Shown: positions 8,628-17,205, counted from the first letter of the stretch. The stretch: DNA of 64,000 bases from Collinsella stercoris DSM 13279 (GCF_020735465.1 NZ_CP085935.1:248001-312000), one strand, 5' to 3'. The notes: generated by a model not told the origin, from the letters alone. Made by a program: numbers and translations.

Positions 8628-8786
8628 TTATGCCTCCTTCGACGGCGGGAAGAGCCGCGCGAGCGCGAGCGAGATCACGTAGATGACGAACATGACGATG
8701 AAGATGCCGCCCCACCCCAGGATGAGGATCTGGATGGCGAGGGACAGGTCGGTGGAAAGCCCGAGCGAGGCGATGAAGTCTGCCAT
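8628..8786 (-). CDS. oadG: 52-residue single-span membrane protein, OadG-like anchor
   Basis: A small gene, read on the reverse strand from ATG at 8786 with AAAGGAG before it. The protein begins MADFIASLGLSTDLSLAIQI, has one hydrophobic helix (about residues 16-44) and a short basic, proline-containing tail ending LARLFPPSKEA. Its position between the beta and alpha genes and its topology match the gamma (OadG/MmdD) subunit, which anchors and assembles the sodium-pumping decarboxylase. Usual gamma subunits are about 80-120 residues and carry a soluble C-terminal part; here that part is missing and may be the separate gene at 10391-10783. Confidence 0.8.
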   Translation of the reverse strand: MADFIASLGLSTDLSLAIQILILGWGGIFIVMFVIYVISLALARLFPPSKEA

Positions 8787-8801
8787 GGTCGACACTCCTT
8801 T

Positions 8802-9920
8802 CTAGAGCAGAAGTCCGAGCACGAGACCGCCGGCGACGACCGAGGCGATCTGCCCCGCGACGTTGGCGGCAGCGGCCTGCATGAGGATGAAGTTGCCGGG
8901 ATCCTCCTCGGTGGCGAGCTTTTGGACCACGCGCGAGGCCATGGGGAAGGCGGAGATGCCCGCGGCGCCCACCATGGGGTTGATCTTTTCCTTGCGGAAG
9001 AGGTTCAGGAGCTTGGCGAACATGACGCCGCCCACGGAGTCCATGATGAAGCCGACGAGGCCGAGACCCATGATGATGAGGGTGTCGAACTGCAGGAACT
9101 CGCTGTACTCCATCTTGACGGACACGCAGAGGCCCAGAAGGATCGAGATGAGGTTCACGAGCTCGTTTTGGGCGGAGGCGGACAGCGAGTTGAGCACGCC
9201 GCACTCGCGCAGCAGGTTGCCGAACATGAGGAAGCCCACGAGCGGCAGGGACACCGGCGCGATGAGGCCGGCGACTACGCAGATGGTGATGGGGAAGAGG
9301 ATCTTGGCCGTTTGGGAGACCTGTCCGGGGCGGTAGGTCATGCGGATGGCGCGCTCCTTCTTGGTGGTGCACGCCTTGATGGCGATGGGCTGGATGATGG
9401 GGACGAGCGCCATGTAGGAGTACGCCGCCACCATGATCGCGCCCATGTACTTGGACCCGAGCGAGTTGGCCACAAAGATCGAGGTGGGTCCGTCCGCCGC
9501 CGCGATGATGCCCGCGGAAGCCGCGTCGGCGATGTCGAAGCCGAACACGCCGGTGGCCACGATGGTCACGAAGAAGATGCCGAACTGCGCGGCGGCGCCG
9601 AACAGCAGCAGGAACGGGTTGGCGAGCAGCGGGCCGAAGTCGATCATGGCGCCGATGCCGATGAACAGCAGCAGCGGGAAGAGCTCGGTCTCGATGCCGG
9701 CGTCGAACAGGATCTGGAACGGTCCGGGCTCGGTGCCGGTCATGAGGACGCCGGAGGCCGGGATGTTCACCAAGATGGTGCCCAGGCCCATGGGCACGAG
9801 CAGCGTGGGCTCGTATTCCTTTTTGATGCCAAGGTACATGAGGACGCAGCCGATGAGGATCATCGCGATGCGCCCGGGCTCGGCGATAAGCGCCTGCACG
9901 CCGTCGAGTAGGATTTCCAT
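8802..9920 (-). CDS. oadB: Na+-translocating decarboxylase beta subunit
   Basis: This integral membrane subunit decarboxylates carboxybiotin and couples this to sodium export. The 372-residue protein begins MEILLDGVQALIAEPGRIAM and has many hydrophobic segments. Family landmarks include GIKKEYEPTLLVPMGLG, LFIGIGAMIDFGPLLANP (with the conserved aspartate), AADGPTSIFVAN, and SILLGLCVSVKMEYSEFL near the end. Length and order match OadB, MmdB and GcdB. The start has TCGAAACGAGGCACT upstream, a modest ribosome site. A hairpin lies between this gene and the biotin carrier gene before it. Confidence 0.94.
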   Translation of the reverse strand: MEILLDGVQALIAEPGRIAMILIGCVLMYLGIKKEYEPTLLVPMGLGTILVNIPASGVLMTGTEPGPFQILFDAGIETELFPLLLFIGIGAMIDFGPLLANPFLLLFGAAAQFGIFFVTIVATGVFGFDIADAASAGIIAAADGPTSIFVANSLGSKYMGAIMVAAYSYMALVPIIQPIAIKACTTKKERAIRMTYRPGQVSQTAKILFPITICVVAGLIAPVSLPLVGFLMFGNLLRECGVLNSLSASAQNELVNLISILLGLCVSVKMEYSEFLQFDTLIIMGLGLVGFIMDSVGGVMFAKLLNLFRKEKINPMVGAAGISAFPMASRVVQKLATEEDPGNFILMQAAAANVAGQIASVVAGGLVLGLLL

Positions 9921-9943
9921 AGTGCCTCGTTTCTGGACGAAAA

Positions 9944-9962
9944 CGCCGCCTTGCCGGCGGCG
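9944..9962 (-). terminator. Hairpin with T-run inside the decarboxylase operon
   Basis: On the reverse strand, CGCCGCC pairs with GGCGGCG around a 5-base loop and TTTTCG follows. It lies between the carrier gene and oadB, so it would reduce readthrough and favour a higher ratio of carrier protein to membrane subunits. Confidence 0.55.
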
Positions 9963-9978
9963 CGTTGGTGGTGTGCGC

Positions 9979-10390
<412 letters not shown>

Positions 10391-10401
<11 letters not shown>

Positions 10402-10783
10402 GGCTGCCCTCCTCTTTCATCTTGTAGATGTTCTTGACGGTGAACGAGCTCTGCTCGAGTGCGCCGGCGGCGAGCGCCGTGGCGATGATGGAGACCGTGC
10501 GGTGCTCGGGGTTGGCAACGAGCACGCGCTTGATGCGGAACTCGCTGGTGGGATGGTCTCCCGCGGCGATGGCGGAGGCGATGACGCAGGCGTGTGCGTG
10601 CTCGCGCGCATCGACGGGCAGGTACGCGGGGAGCAGCTCCCAGCTATCGTCCGCATCGGGACGCGCCGGTGCGGCGGCTGGCTCCGGTGCGGGTTCGGTG
10701 CTCGCCGGCGACGGTGCCGCGCCTGCATTCGACTGCGCGCCGCCGCGTCCGGTGTGCCTCTTGATCCAAGAACGTAGTCCCAT
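10391..10783 (-). CDS. Decarboxylase-associated protein with two OadG-tail-like repeats
   Basis: This is the first gene of the reverse-strand operon; it overlaps the carrier gene by 11 bases and has AGGAAGGGCC before its ATG. The 130-residue protein has a basic N-terminus, an alanine-proline-rich linker (about 20-45) and a soluble C-terminal part. That part carries two similar segments, ACVIASAIAAG...SEFRIKRV near 65-88 and SIIATALAAG...SSFTVKNI near 96-120. This pattern resembles the single C-terminal motif of gamma/delta subunits of sodium-pumping decarboxylases. I infer a subunit role; no membrane helix is present. Family assignment is by eye only. Confidence 0.65.
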
Positions 10784-11073
10784 GGCCCTTCCTTTCCCGT
10801 GGGGCGCATGCCGAAAAACCGCGCTTGGGGCATGGCCTCACGACCGCCTATGCTAGCGAGATTTGTAGGAATTGTGGCGCTCGCGGGCGGCTTCTTCGGC
10901 GACTGGTAGGAATTGGGCGGGGAGGTGGTGTTTCGTTTTAGCACCTTCCTTAGTTGGCGCGGCTCCGGCGGCCCGTGGTGGAGTGGCGAGGCGATTTGCG
11001 CACCGTCCGCATGCCCGTCGGGCGGCGGAGTGGGTACAACAAGACAATGAGTGTCGCTTGTGGGAGGTGGGCC

Positions 11074-11691
11074 GTGGAGCGCGTCGAGGCCATTCGCAAC
11101 AATCCGCTGTTCCGCGCGAGCATGGAGCGCATCGAGCGCGCCGAGTCCGAGCGGGAGTTTTGCCGGCACGGCATGTCGCACGTGCTGGACGTTGCCCGCA
11201 TCGCGTGGATCACCGCGCTCGAGCGCAGGTGCCGCGTGTCGAAGGACGTGGTGTATGCGGCGGCCCTTTTGCACGATGTGGGCCGTGCCGAGCAGTACGC
11301 CACGGGTGAGGACCACGATGTCGCCGGCGCGCGCATTGCCGGGGAGATCTTGAAGGGACTTCCCGCCTCCTTGCAGTTCGATGCCGCCGAGCGCTCGGCG
11401 ATCCTCGCCGCCGTGGCGGGGCATCGCGGGCCGGCTGCGTCCGAGGCGCATGGGCGCGCTCCCGGTGGGGAGCTGGCGGGAGCGGTCCACGGCTCCGGTG
11501 AGGCGGACGCCGGGATGACGGGGCGCGCCCCCGAGGGCTCGCTGCCCGATTCGTCTGCCCAAGAGCTGGGCGAGGTGCTAGCGCGCCTCGTCAAGGAGGC
11601 GGACAACCGCTCGCGGGCGTGCTACGCCTGTCCTGCGCGGGACGCCTGCTATTGGCCCGACGAGCGCAAGAACCTGTCGCTCGATATATAA
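11074..11691 (+). CDS. HD-domain phosphohydrolase with C-terminal cysteine cluster
   Basis: This is a metal-dependent phosphohydrolase of unknown substrate. Metal ligands are visible in CRHGMSHVLDVARIAW (His), ALLHDVGRAEQ (His-Asp) and GEDHDVAGARIA (His-Asp). The last 20 residues hold CYACPARDACYWPDERKN, a C-x2-C-x4-C pattern seen in a subset of these proteins that could bind a metal. GTG 11074 is chosen for its GGGAGG site at six bases; ATG 11047 in the same frame is possible and adds nine residues. It precedes folB, but no link to folate synthesis is evident. A low-complexity stretch separates the HD core from the tail. Confidence 0.8.
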   Translation: MERVEAIRNNPLFRASMERIERAESEREFCRHGMSHVLDVARIAWITALERRCRVSKDVVYAAALLHDVGRAEQYATGEDHDVAGARIAGEILKGLPASLQFDAAERSAILAAVAGHRGPAASEAHGRAPGGELAGAVHGSGEADAGMTGRAPEGSLPDSSAQELGEVLARLVKEADNRSRACYACPARDACYWPDERKNLSLDI

Positions 11692-11760
11692 GTGCATGCA
11701 TGCGCACGCGCGCGGGTGCATCTACCCGGCGGGTGCGCGAACGACCGTGAGGAGTGGAAC

Positions 11761-12246
11761 ATGGATACCAAGCATCTACCCGAGAACATCGTCGACGACC
11801 GCGGGGCGCTCGCCCGTCGCGAGGCGGGCCTTCCCGCCACGCGGACGCAGCTGGCCCGCACCGAGCCGGAGCGCCTGCACGCGCTCGACAAGATCTCGAT
11901 TGAGGGGCTCGAGGTCTTTGCGAACCACGGCGTGTTTCCCGAGGAGAACGTACTCGGCCAGAAGTTCGTGGTGAGCGTGACCCTCTATATCGATACGCGC
12001 CGCGCGGGGGAGACCGATGACCTCGCGGCATCCATCGACTATGGCGAGGCCGCGCACGCGGTGGACGAGTTCATGCGCGCGCACACGTTCAAGCTCATCG
12101 AGGCGGCCGCCGAGGGCGTTGCCGCCATGCTGCTCGACCGCTACCCGCTGGCATACGGGGTGCGGGTCAAGCTGGAGAAGCCCTGGGCTCCCGTGGGCCT
12201 GCCGCTGCGCACCGTCTCCGTCGAGATCGAGCGCACCCGCGCGTAG
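11761..12246 (+). CDS. folB: Dihydroneopterin aldolase with N-terminal extension
   Basis: This enzyme cleaves 7,8-dihydroneopterin to hydroxymethyl-dihydropterin in folate synthesis. The core (about residues 42-161) has DKISIEGLEVFANHGVFPEEN, with the catalytic glutamate, then GQKFVV, SIDYGE, and the substrate lysine region LEKPWAPVGLPL. About 40 residues precede the usual family start at LDKISIEGL. The extension is charged and probably disordered. ATG 11761 has GAGGAGTGGAAC before it, so I keep the long form; an internal start is not supported by a better ribosome site. Confidence 0.9.
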   Translation: MDTKHLPENIVDDRGALARREAGLPATRTQLARTEPERLHALDKISIEGLEVFANHGVFPEENVLGQKFVVSVTLYIDTRRAGETDDLAASIDYGEAAHAVDEFMRAHTFKLIEAAAEGVAAMLLDRYPLAYGVRVKLEKPWAPVGLPLRTVSVEIERTRA

Positions 12247-12351
12247 CAGGCGCGCCCCGCGGGCGGCATGGGCGTTACGCGCGGATGGCGGGGCTCGGTC
12301 GTCGCTGTGATACAGTCGTGCGCAACACTGGCGGCCCGTGAGGAGGACGTT

Positions 12352-13767
12352 ATGGATGCTCGTTGCGATCGGCAAGACGAGGCGGGTGTTGCGCACCCGC
12401 CGATGCGTTCGGGCGCTCCCGTTCCGCCTGCGGGGCTCGAGTTCATGTACCATGAGCCCGCCGGGGGAGAGACTTCGCGCCCGGCGTCCGATGGGGCGCC
12501 ATCGAGTCCTGAGGGCTATGGGGTCCAATCGAGCCCTGAGACCTCATGCATGGCGGCGTCAGGCGGCATGCCAAACCCCATGTCAGATTTCGCATTAAAT
12601 CCGGTGGTGGGCTCAGCGCCAGACCTCGTGTCGAGCCCCGCGCTAAACCCTGCGCCAAGCACCATGCCGAGTCCGGCGTCGAGTCCTGCGTCCGGCCCTG
12701 CATCCGCACCCACGTCCGACCCCACATCGAGTCCCGCGCTCTGTCCCACGTCCGGCACCACATCGAGCCCCGCGCTCGGCCCCACGTCCGATCTCGCGTC
12801 AAGCTCTGCTCCAAGCCCCGCGCCAAATCCCGCCTCGTCCGCCTCGCCAGCGATGCACGCCGCCAAGTGGGTCCTTGCCATGGCCGGCGTTGCCGTGCTG
12901 TACCTCGCGCTCCAAATCGCGGTCGCCATGATGGGCGGCACGGTGCTCGCCTTCGTCGAGGTTGCGCTGCACGGCGATGAGGGCGCGTATGGGGAGGCGC
13001 TCGCCAAAAGCGCGATATACGGCAACGGCATCCAGGTGGTGCTCGTCGCCTTCCAGCTCATCGCCGTCGCGGTCTTTTTGCCATGGTGGCGACGCATGCG
13101 TCCGAGGTCGTTTGCGCAGCGCCGCGAGGACTTGGCGCCCAAGGGGGCGTCGCGTGTCAAGACGGTCGCGGCGCTTTTGCTCGTCGGCATCGCCGCGCAG
13201 TTTTTCGTGAGTGGGCTGCTGGGCCTGGTGGAGATGTTCGCCCCCGAGGCCATCGCGGAGTATTCCGAGATGATGGCAGATTCGAGTACGGGTATCTTCG
13301 TGCTAGTGACCTCGGTGTCGACCGCGATCCTCGCACCCATCAACGAGGAGATCGTCTGCCGCGGCATCATGCTGGAGTACGCCATGCGTGCGGTGAGCCC
13401 TTGGTGGTCGGCACGCGAGCGCGCACGCCGTCATGCCGTTTCCGCACGGGCGTTCTGGGTCGCCAACATCCTGCAGGCGCTTGCGTTCGGCGTGCTGCAC
13501 ATGAACCTCATCCAGGGGAGCTACGCGTTCGCCCTCGGCATCGTGGAGGGCTGGGTCTTTTGGCGCACAGGCAAGCTGCGCTACTCGATCCTGCTGCATT
13601 TCGCCCTAAACGCCTCGTCGTATCTGGTGGCACCGCTTGCCCCGTATATCAACATGCTGCCCGCGCCGGTGATGTTCGCCCTGTTTGGGGCGATGCTCGC
13701 GGCGGGCATCTGGCTGTTTGACAACACCTGGGCACCTCAGGCACCTCAATTTAGGGACAGTCCCTAA
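12352..13767 (+). CDS. CPBP family intramembrane metalloprotease with repetitive N-terminal linker
   Basis: This is a membrane-embedded protease of the CAAX-processing/bacteriocin-immunity (Abi) family. Catalytic motifs are present: INEEIVCRGIMLEYAMR (EExxxR), FGVLHMNLIQG (FxxxH) and LHFALNASSY. About eight membrane segments lie between residues 165 and 465. Residues 25-160 are a Ser/Pro/Ala/Thr-rich, probably disordered region with a 12-residue repeat (PTSDPTSSPALC, PTSGTTSSPALG). ATG 12352 follows GAGGAGGACGTT. The last six codons and the stop lie inside a dispersed palindrome, so the natural C-terminus was probably replaced. Its substrate is unknown. Confidence 0.85.
   Translation: MDARCDRQDEAGVAHPPMRSGAPVPPAGLEFMYHEPAGGETSRPASDGAPSSPEGYGVQSSPETSCMAASGGMPNPMSDFALNPVVGSAPDLVSSPALNPAPSTMPSPASSPASGPASAPTSDPTSSPALCPTSGTTSSPALGPTSDLASSSAPSPAPNPASSASPAMHAAKWVLAMAGVAVLYLALQIAVAMMGGTVLAFVEVALHGDEGAYGEALAKSAIYGNGIQVVLVAFQLIAVAVFLPWWRRMRPRSFAQRREDLAPKGASRVKTVAALLLVGIAAQFFVSGLLGLVEMFAPEAIAEYSEMMADSSTGIFVLVTSVSTAILAPINEEIVCRGIMLEYAMRAVSPWWSARERARRHAVSARAFWVANILQALAFGVLHMNLIQGSYAFALGIVEGWVFWRTGKLRYSILLHFALNASSYLVAPLAPYINMLPAPVMFALFGAMLAAGIWLFDNTWAPQAPQFRDSP
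12709..12816 (+). repeat. 36-bp tandem repeat inside the CPBP protease gene
   Basis: The string CCCACGTCCG recurs at 12709, 12745 and 12781, exactly 36 bp apart. Each unit encodes a 12-residue Pro/Thr/Ser block. Copies are similar but not identical, which points to slippage-driven growth of the disordered linker. Confidence 0.8.
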
Positions 13768-13775
13768 ATTGAGGT
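13743..13775. repeat. Dispersed 33-bp palindrome (GGGAC-N-GTCCC family), copy 1
   Basis: Perfect palindrome with 16-bp arms (left arm ACCTCAATTTAGGGAC) and one central base. It overlaps the end of the CPBP protease gene and supplies its stop codon at 13765-13767. Further copies are at 32298, 33192, 48223 and 49133, with degenerate ones elsewhere. Confidence 0.9.
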
Positions 13776-13795
13776 TTAGGTTGCGGACGAACTGT

Positions 13796-13866
13796 GCCCC
13801 GAGAGTTAACTCTCGGGGCGCTTTTTTGCCGTATCTCCGGTAAAGCTGCCGCGAAAGTTAACTCTC
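13796..13866 (+). repeat. Paired-palindrome element, copy 1; its first palindrome is also a terminator
   Basis: GAGAGTTAACTCTC at 13801-13814, extended by GCCCC/GGGGC arms, is followed by GC and six T's, the form of an intrinsic terminator for the CPBP gene. A second, weaker palindrome GAAAGTTAACTCTC starts at 13853, 52 bp after the first. The same arrangement recurs at 17367-17436 and, inverted, at 31876-31941. Confidence 0.8.
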
Positions 13867-13935
13867 GAGGAAGACCTATCAATCCCTGGGAAGCCCCCGT
13901 CGGCTGTCGGGGAAGCCCCGGGGTCACCGTGTACG

Positions 13936-15231
13936 TCATAGGAGGGCGAGCGTCTTGGCGCAGTTCTCGCTCACGGGGCCGAGCATGCGTTCGCGCAGCT
14001 CGGCAGCGCCCGGAATGTTGTCCGTTTCGGCATCGTCAAACACCTCTGCCATGCTTATGGGTATCTCTTGCGCAAGGTCGGCCATGACTGCCGTGCAGGA
14101 ATCTTCCGTGAACCCGGCTTTTTCGAGTGCCACGGCGAGTACGGGGTCGTTTCCGCCCGCATATCGATGGATCGCCCCTGCCCCCACGCGACCGAAACGA
14201 TTCTCCCCTCCTATCGCCATGGCGAGGCGCCCCTTGCGGCGGAGGTTTTCGTAGGCAAGCCCGGATGCGACGTCGTACATGGGGGCGAGCACGGCGTTTC
14301 GACCGCTGCCGAGTATGAGCGAGTAGTTTTTTGCGTGCGCGTCAGGGGCACCAATGAGGCAGTTGTAGAACAGCATTTGCGTAAAGAGCAGCAGGTTGAG
14401 ATGGGCGTTTCTTGTCGAGCAAAGCAGTCTGAGCGCATCGTGGGTGGTGGGGCCGCCTTCGGCCGTGTACTTCCGATTTGGCATGACGCCGAGCGCTTGG
14501 CAAAAATCTTCTTGATGCAGTCGCGCGATTTGCCCCGACGCATCGAGGACACGGTCATAGCGCGACACGATGAGGGCGGGCTCGTCTTCAAAGAAGCGAT
14601 ATTCAACACCGGCCGCGTTGATTCCCGAGCGAGCTGCCGTCTTCATACACACGTACTCATTAAGCGCCTGGAGTTTGAATCCCACGGCCCCATTTTTGAA
14701 AATGTGCGTTGTCGCGGCGGCGCCAATACATTCGCACCATGACTCATCGTGCAGGCCAAGCGCGAATTTGCCCTGGTTTCCACCGAGTGACCAGCTTTCC
14801 TCGCTGCCCATCCAAGAGGCGGTTTCGTCTTGGCGGATGGAGGAGAGCCGTTGGGCAATTTCATGCTCGCTCAGCGGGCTGTACCTCCCGGTCCGGTTGA
14901 GTACCGTTTCGAGGTCGGTCTCCTTGCAAAACTGAACGCCGCCTGGGCAGTCGCGTCCGATATGGGTGAGCAATTCTATCGGATTGTTGGGGCGGACTTC
15001 GAATTCGAGAGCGATTGCGCGCCGCTGCGTCTCGCTGTCGGGGAGCAGTCCGAACAGATACGGCAAAAGGACATCTTGCGAGTAGATGCGATTCGAGACG
15101 GGCATGGAGAGCGAGAGGGGAGCACCTCGATAGCTCTCGTCGTAACGAAAGCTCATGAGCCCCGCTTCGTTCTGCAAAAGTCTCCCCGCGACCGTGCCGC
15201 TCACGATTGTCTTGAGTGAAGTTGTCGCCAT
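13936..15231 (-). CDS. hipA: HipA family serine/threonine kinase toxin
   Basis: This is a kinase toxin of the HipBA type; E. coli HipA phosphorylates glutamyl-tRNA synthetase and triggers dormancy. The 431-residue protein has the HipA N-terminal subdomain (SFRYDESY...PLSLSMPV, LLPDSETQRR) and a glycine-rich loop region SLGGNQGKFAL near 165. The catalytic segment GAPDAHAKNYSL is near 315 and the metal-binding PMYDVASGLAY near 340. It starts three bases after the stop of the HTH partner, so the pair is one operon. All kinase motifs look intact. The cellular target here is unknown. Confidence 0.9.
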   Translation of the reverse strand: MATTSLKTIVSGTVAGRLLQNEAGLMSFRYDESYRGAPLSLSMPVSNRIYSQDVLLPYLFGLLPDSETQRRAIALEFEVRPNNPIELLTHIGRDCPGGVQFCKETDLETVLNRTGRYSPLSEHEIAQRLSSIRQDETASWMGSEESWSLGGNQGKFALGLHDESWCECIGAAATTHIFKNGAVGFKLQALNEYVCMKTAARSGINAAGVEYRFFEDEPALIVSRYDRVLDASGQIARLHQEDFCQALGVMPNRKYTAEGGPTTHDALRLLCSTRNAHLNLLLFTQMLFYNCLIGAPDAHAKNYSLILGSGRNAVLAPMYDVASGLAYENLRRKGRLAMAIGGENRFGRVGAGAIHRYAGGNDPVLAVALEKAGFTEDSCTAVMADLAQEIPISMAEVFDDAETDNIPGAAELRERMLGPVSENCAKTLALL

Positions 15232-15234
15232 GGT

Positions 15235-15705
15235 CTACCTCGCAATCCCGATGAAGGGAGGCGTGTCTGCTGTAGCCAGCTTTATGCCTTGGTCGCGCGC
15301 GATTTCCGCAAGGAGATTCTGGTAGGCGATGGAGGGGTCGGGCGTGTGCCCGCTGCTTGAGCTTTGCGCCGGCGTACGTCTGTTCCGTTTGCCAGGCGTC
15401 GTTTGCGCAACGCCGTTGGCCGCTGTTTTTGGATGAGGGGTCGATGCGGCCTGGGAGCCGTTGTCGGCTTGCGCTTGCCCGATACTCTCGCCCTGCGCGG
15501 CGAGCCCGATGCCGAGCGCGCTGAAGACGGCCAGGAGTTTGTCGAGGCGGATTCCGGTGGCATCGCCAAGTTCGAGTGAGGCGAGCAGGCGCTCAGAAAC
15601 GCCGGCAGCCTCTGCGAGCTGGGCGCGCGTGAGACCCTGGTGCTCGCGCGAACGGCGCACGTAGATGCCGGCTTGGCGCGGCGTGACGATTGGCAGCGTA
15701 TCCAT
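15235..15705 (-). CDS. hipB: HipB-like antitoxin/repressor, XRE family
   Basis: This is the DNA-binding antitoxin of the hipBA pair. The XRE helix-turn-helix occupies about residues 8-65 (VRRSREHQGLTRAQLAEAAG, then VSERLLASLELGDATG). A long, polar Ser/Thr/Pro-rich linker follows (about 80-125) and then a final helical piece, LLAEIARDQGIKLA. ATG 15705 is chosen because GAGGAGG lies seven bases before it; the open frame further upstream would cross the promoter. It is expected to bind the two TGCA-N6-TGCA sites in front of the operon. Confidence 0.85.
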   Translation of the reverse strand: MDTLPIVTPRQAGIYVRRSREHQGLTRAQLAEAAGVSERLLASLELGDATGIRLDKLLAVFSALGIGLAAQGESIGQAQADNGSQAASTPHPKTAANGVAQTTPGKRNRRTPAQSSSSGHTPDPSIAYQNLLAEIARDQGIKLATADTPPFIGIAR

Positions 15706-15718
15706 GGGAGCCTCCTCA

Positions 15719-15765
15719 TGCAAAAGAATGCAGTTTAGTCTATCTGCAAAAGTCTGCATACGCAA
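15719..15765 (-). promoter_or_regulatory. hipBA promoter with two repeated operators
   Basis: Reverse-strand -35 TTGCGT (15760-15765) and -10 TAGACT (15737-15742) are 17 bp apart. Two copies of TGCAAAAG-NN-TGCA at 15719-15732 and 15745-15758, 26 bp apart, sit downstream of the -10 and inside the spacer. This is the geometry expected for autorepression by HipB. Confidence 0.7.
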
Positions 15766-15779
15766 GCAGGATGCACCCA

Positions 15780-15815
15780 CCTCAAATTAGTGCCTGTCCC
15801 TTTTTTGAGGGGGCT
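15780..15815. repeat. Degenerate copy of the GGGAC palindrome family
   Basis: The sequence starting ACCTCAAATTAGTGCCTGTC and ending in TTTTTTGAGGG differs by one base from the copy at 17530-17566 over some 35 bp. The T-rich right arm next to the fic stop could also serve as a terminator for hipBA or fic. Confidence 0.7.
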
Positions 15816-15816
15816 T

Positions 15817-17073
15817 CTACTTGGAGCGTTTGGGTTTTTGCGGGACCGCCCGGGCGGGTCGTGCGTTGGCGGTGTCGTGGACGTGCGTCACCGCCGCACG
15901 TTCGAAAAGCGTGAAAGCGTCGAGCACCTCATCCGCGGAGAAGATGTTGCTTTTTTTGTTGCGGGCATTTTGCACGAGAACGCCGTTATCAACGAGCGTC
16001 TGTATAGCGTTGCGTGCCGCCTCGCGGCTGCGGCCCGTCAGCCGTGCGGCGGACTGTATGCTCACCACGGGTGTTCCCGGAAGCACGTCCAACAAGCGCT
16101 CGGCAGCCGATCCCCTGCGCGGTCGCACGCGCTCCACCCAGGATGCGCGCAGGCATTCGATGCGCTCCTCAAAAGATCGCGCAAGCCCGCAGGCATCCAC
16201 GACGGCGCTGCAGAAGTACCGTATGAATGCCTCCTGCGCTGAGCGCAGCTCGTCATCTTCGGTGCAGTGCAACTTTTCAAGAGCGTCGATATACGCCCCG
16301 CGATTTGAGGCGATGGACATCGATATGGGCGGCAGGGTTCGCTCCATGAGACCACCCGACCGCAGGACGAGCAGCGTGAGGGCTCTTCCGGTGCGTCCGT
16401 TCCCGTCGGCAAACGGGTGGATTGACTCAAATTGCGCATGCGCAAGGGCTGCCTTCGCCACGGAGGGCAGTCCACTGGTATTGCAGAAGCGCAGAAGGTC
16501 GTCGATGAGCCGAGGCACCTCCTCCGGCATGGGGGGAATATAGGAGGCTCCTACGGGGTCGAGCGCCGATCCACCAATCCAGTTCTGCTCCGTGCGCACG
16601 ATGCCTCCATGGTCCTTAAGGGGGCCGTCTGCCAGGAGCTCCGCGTTGATTCGCTTGAGGAGCGTCAGGTCGATGGAGTCGCCATGATGTGCGGAAAAGA
16701 CGTGCTCGTGCATGATTTGGATATTCGCGAGAATCGCCGCTTCGGTTGAGTCCGGGCGCGGGGTGACGCCAATTTCCACGAGCGCCTCGTGCTCCAGGAG
16801 GCGTTTGGCGCTCATGGAGAGGCCTTCGATACGCGATGACGCAACAGCCTCGGAGCGCGTAAGGAGCCGTGCCAGGGGTTCGGTGTTGGTGAGGGTGACG
16901 CCTTGCGAATCGAGGCGGATGATCGCCTCGGAGGCCCGTGAGACGGCCAGCATGGTTTGCTCGGAAAAGGAGAATTCTCGATTGGAGAGCGTATCCGGAA
17001 TGTAGGGCGAGTAGGGGCCGCTCGGTCGGCCAAATTGAGTTGAATCCCAGAATTTCTTTACGTAAACACCCAT
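15817..17073 (-). CDS. Fic family protein with C-terminal winged helix
   Basis: This is a Fic-domain protein that may transfer AMP, or a related group, from a nucleotide to a protein. The core motif HPFADGNGRTGRAL (near residue 220) is the complete HxFx(D/E)GNGRxxR. The N-terminal segment SEAVASSRIEGL near 75 resembles the inhibitory (S/T)xxxE(G/N) helix region of self-inhibited Fic proteins. Residues about 310-385 form a winged-helix-like domain (IQSAARLTGRSREAARNAIQ), so the protein may also bind DNA. ATG 17073 follows AAGG. The large inverted repeat just upstream is a likely self-binding site. It has no separate antitoxin gene. Confidence 0.88.
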   Translation of the reverse strand: MGVYVKKFWDSTQFGRPSGPYSPYIPDTLSNREFSFSEQTMLAVSRASEAIIRLDSQGVTLTNTEPLARLLTRSEAVASSRIEGLSMSAKRLLEHEALVEIGVTPRPDSTEAAILANIQIMHEHVFSAHHGDSIDLTLLKRINAELLADGPLKDHGGIVRTEQNWIGGSALDPVGASYIPPMPEEVPRLIDDLLRFCNTSGLPSVAKAALAHAQFESIHPFADGNGRTGRALTLLVLRSGGLMERTLPPISMSIASNRGAYIDALEKLHCTEDDELRSAQEAFIRYFCSAVVDACGLARSFEERIECLRASWVERVRPRRGSAAERLLDVLPGTPVVSIQSAARLTGRSREAARNAIQTLVDNGVLVQNARNKKSNIFSADEVLDAFTLFERAAVTHVHDTANARPARAVPQKPKRSK

Positions 17074-17110
17074 ACAGACACCTTGTAACATTGTGTGTTG
17101 ATCACCGATT

Positions 17111-17175
17111 CGCAAGGTTATTATATAACCTTGCGATGTGGGAGAGAATTCGCAAGGTTACGTCAAAAGCTTGCG
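17111..17175 (-). promoter_or_regulatory. fic promoter inside an inverted-repeat operator
   Basis: Two perfect 11-bp arms, CGCAAGGTTAT and ATAACCTTGCG, flank TAT at 17111-17135. The reverse-strand -10 TATAAT (17120-17125) lies inside this palindrome. A third half-site CGCAAGGTTA is at 17151-17160 and a shorter inverted one at 17170-17175. Binding at the main palindrome would block RNA polymerase directly. Confidence 0.75.
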
Positions 17176-17205
17176 AATCGCGTACTTCATGGTAAGGTTA
17201 TCCAA

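Noticed and set aside
12443-12826. A reverse-strand protein opposite the CPBP linker
   Set aside because: It mirrors the 36-bp repeat of the forward gene and is a shadow.
13795-13827. Interpretation of the first paired palindrome as only a terminator
   Set aside because: The second palindrome at fixed 52-bp distance and the third, inverted copy show that termination alone does not explain the element.
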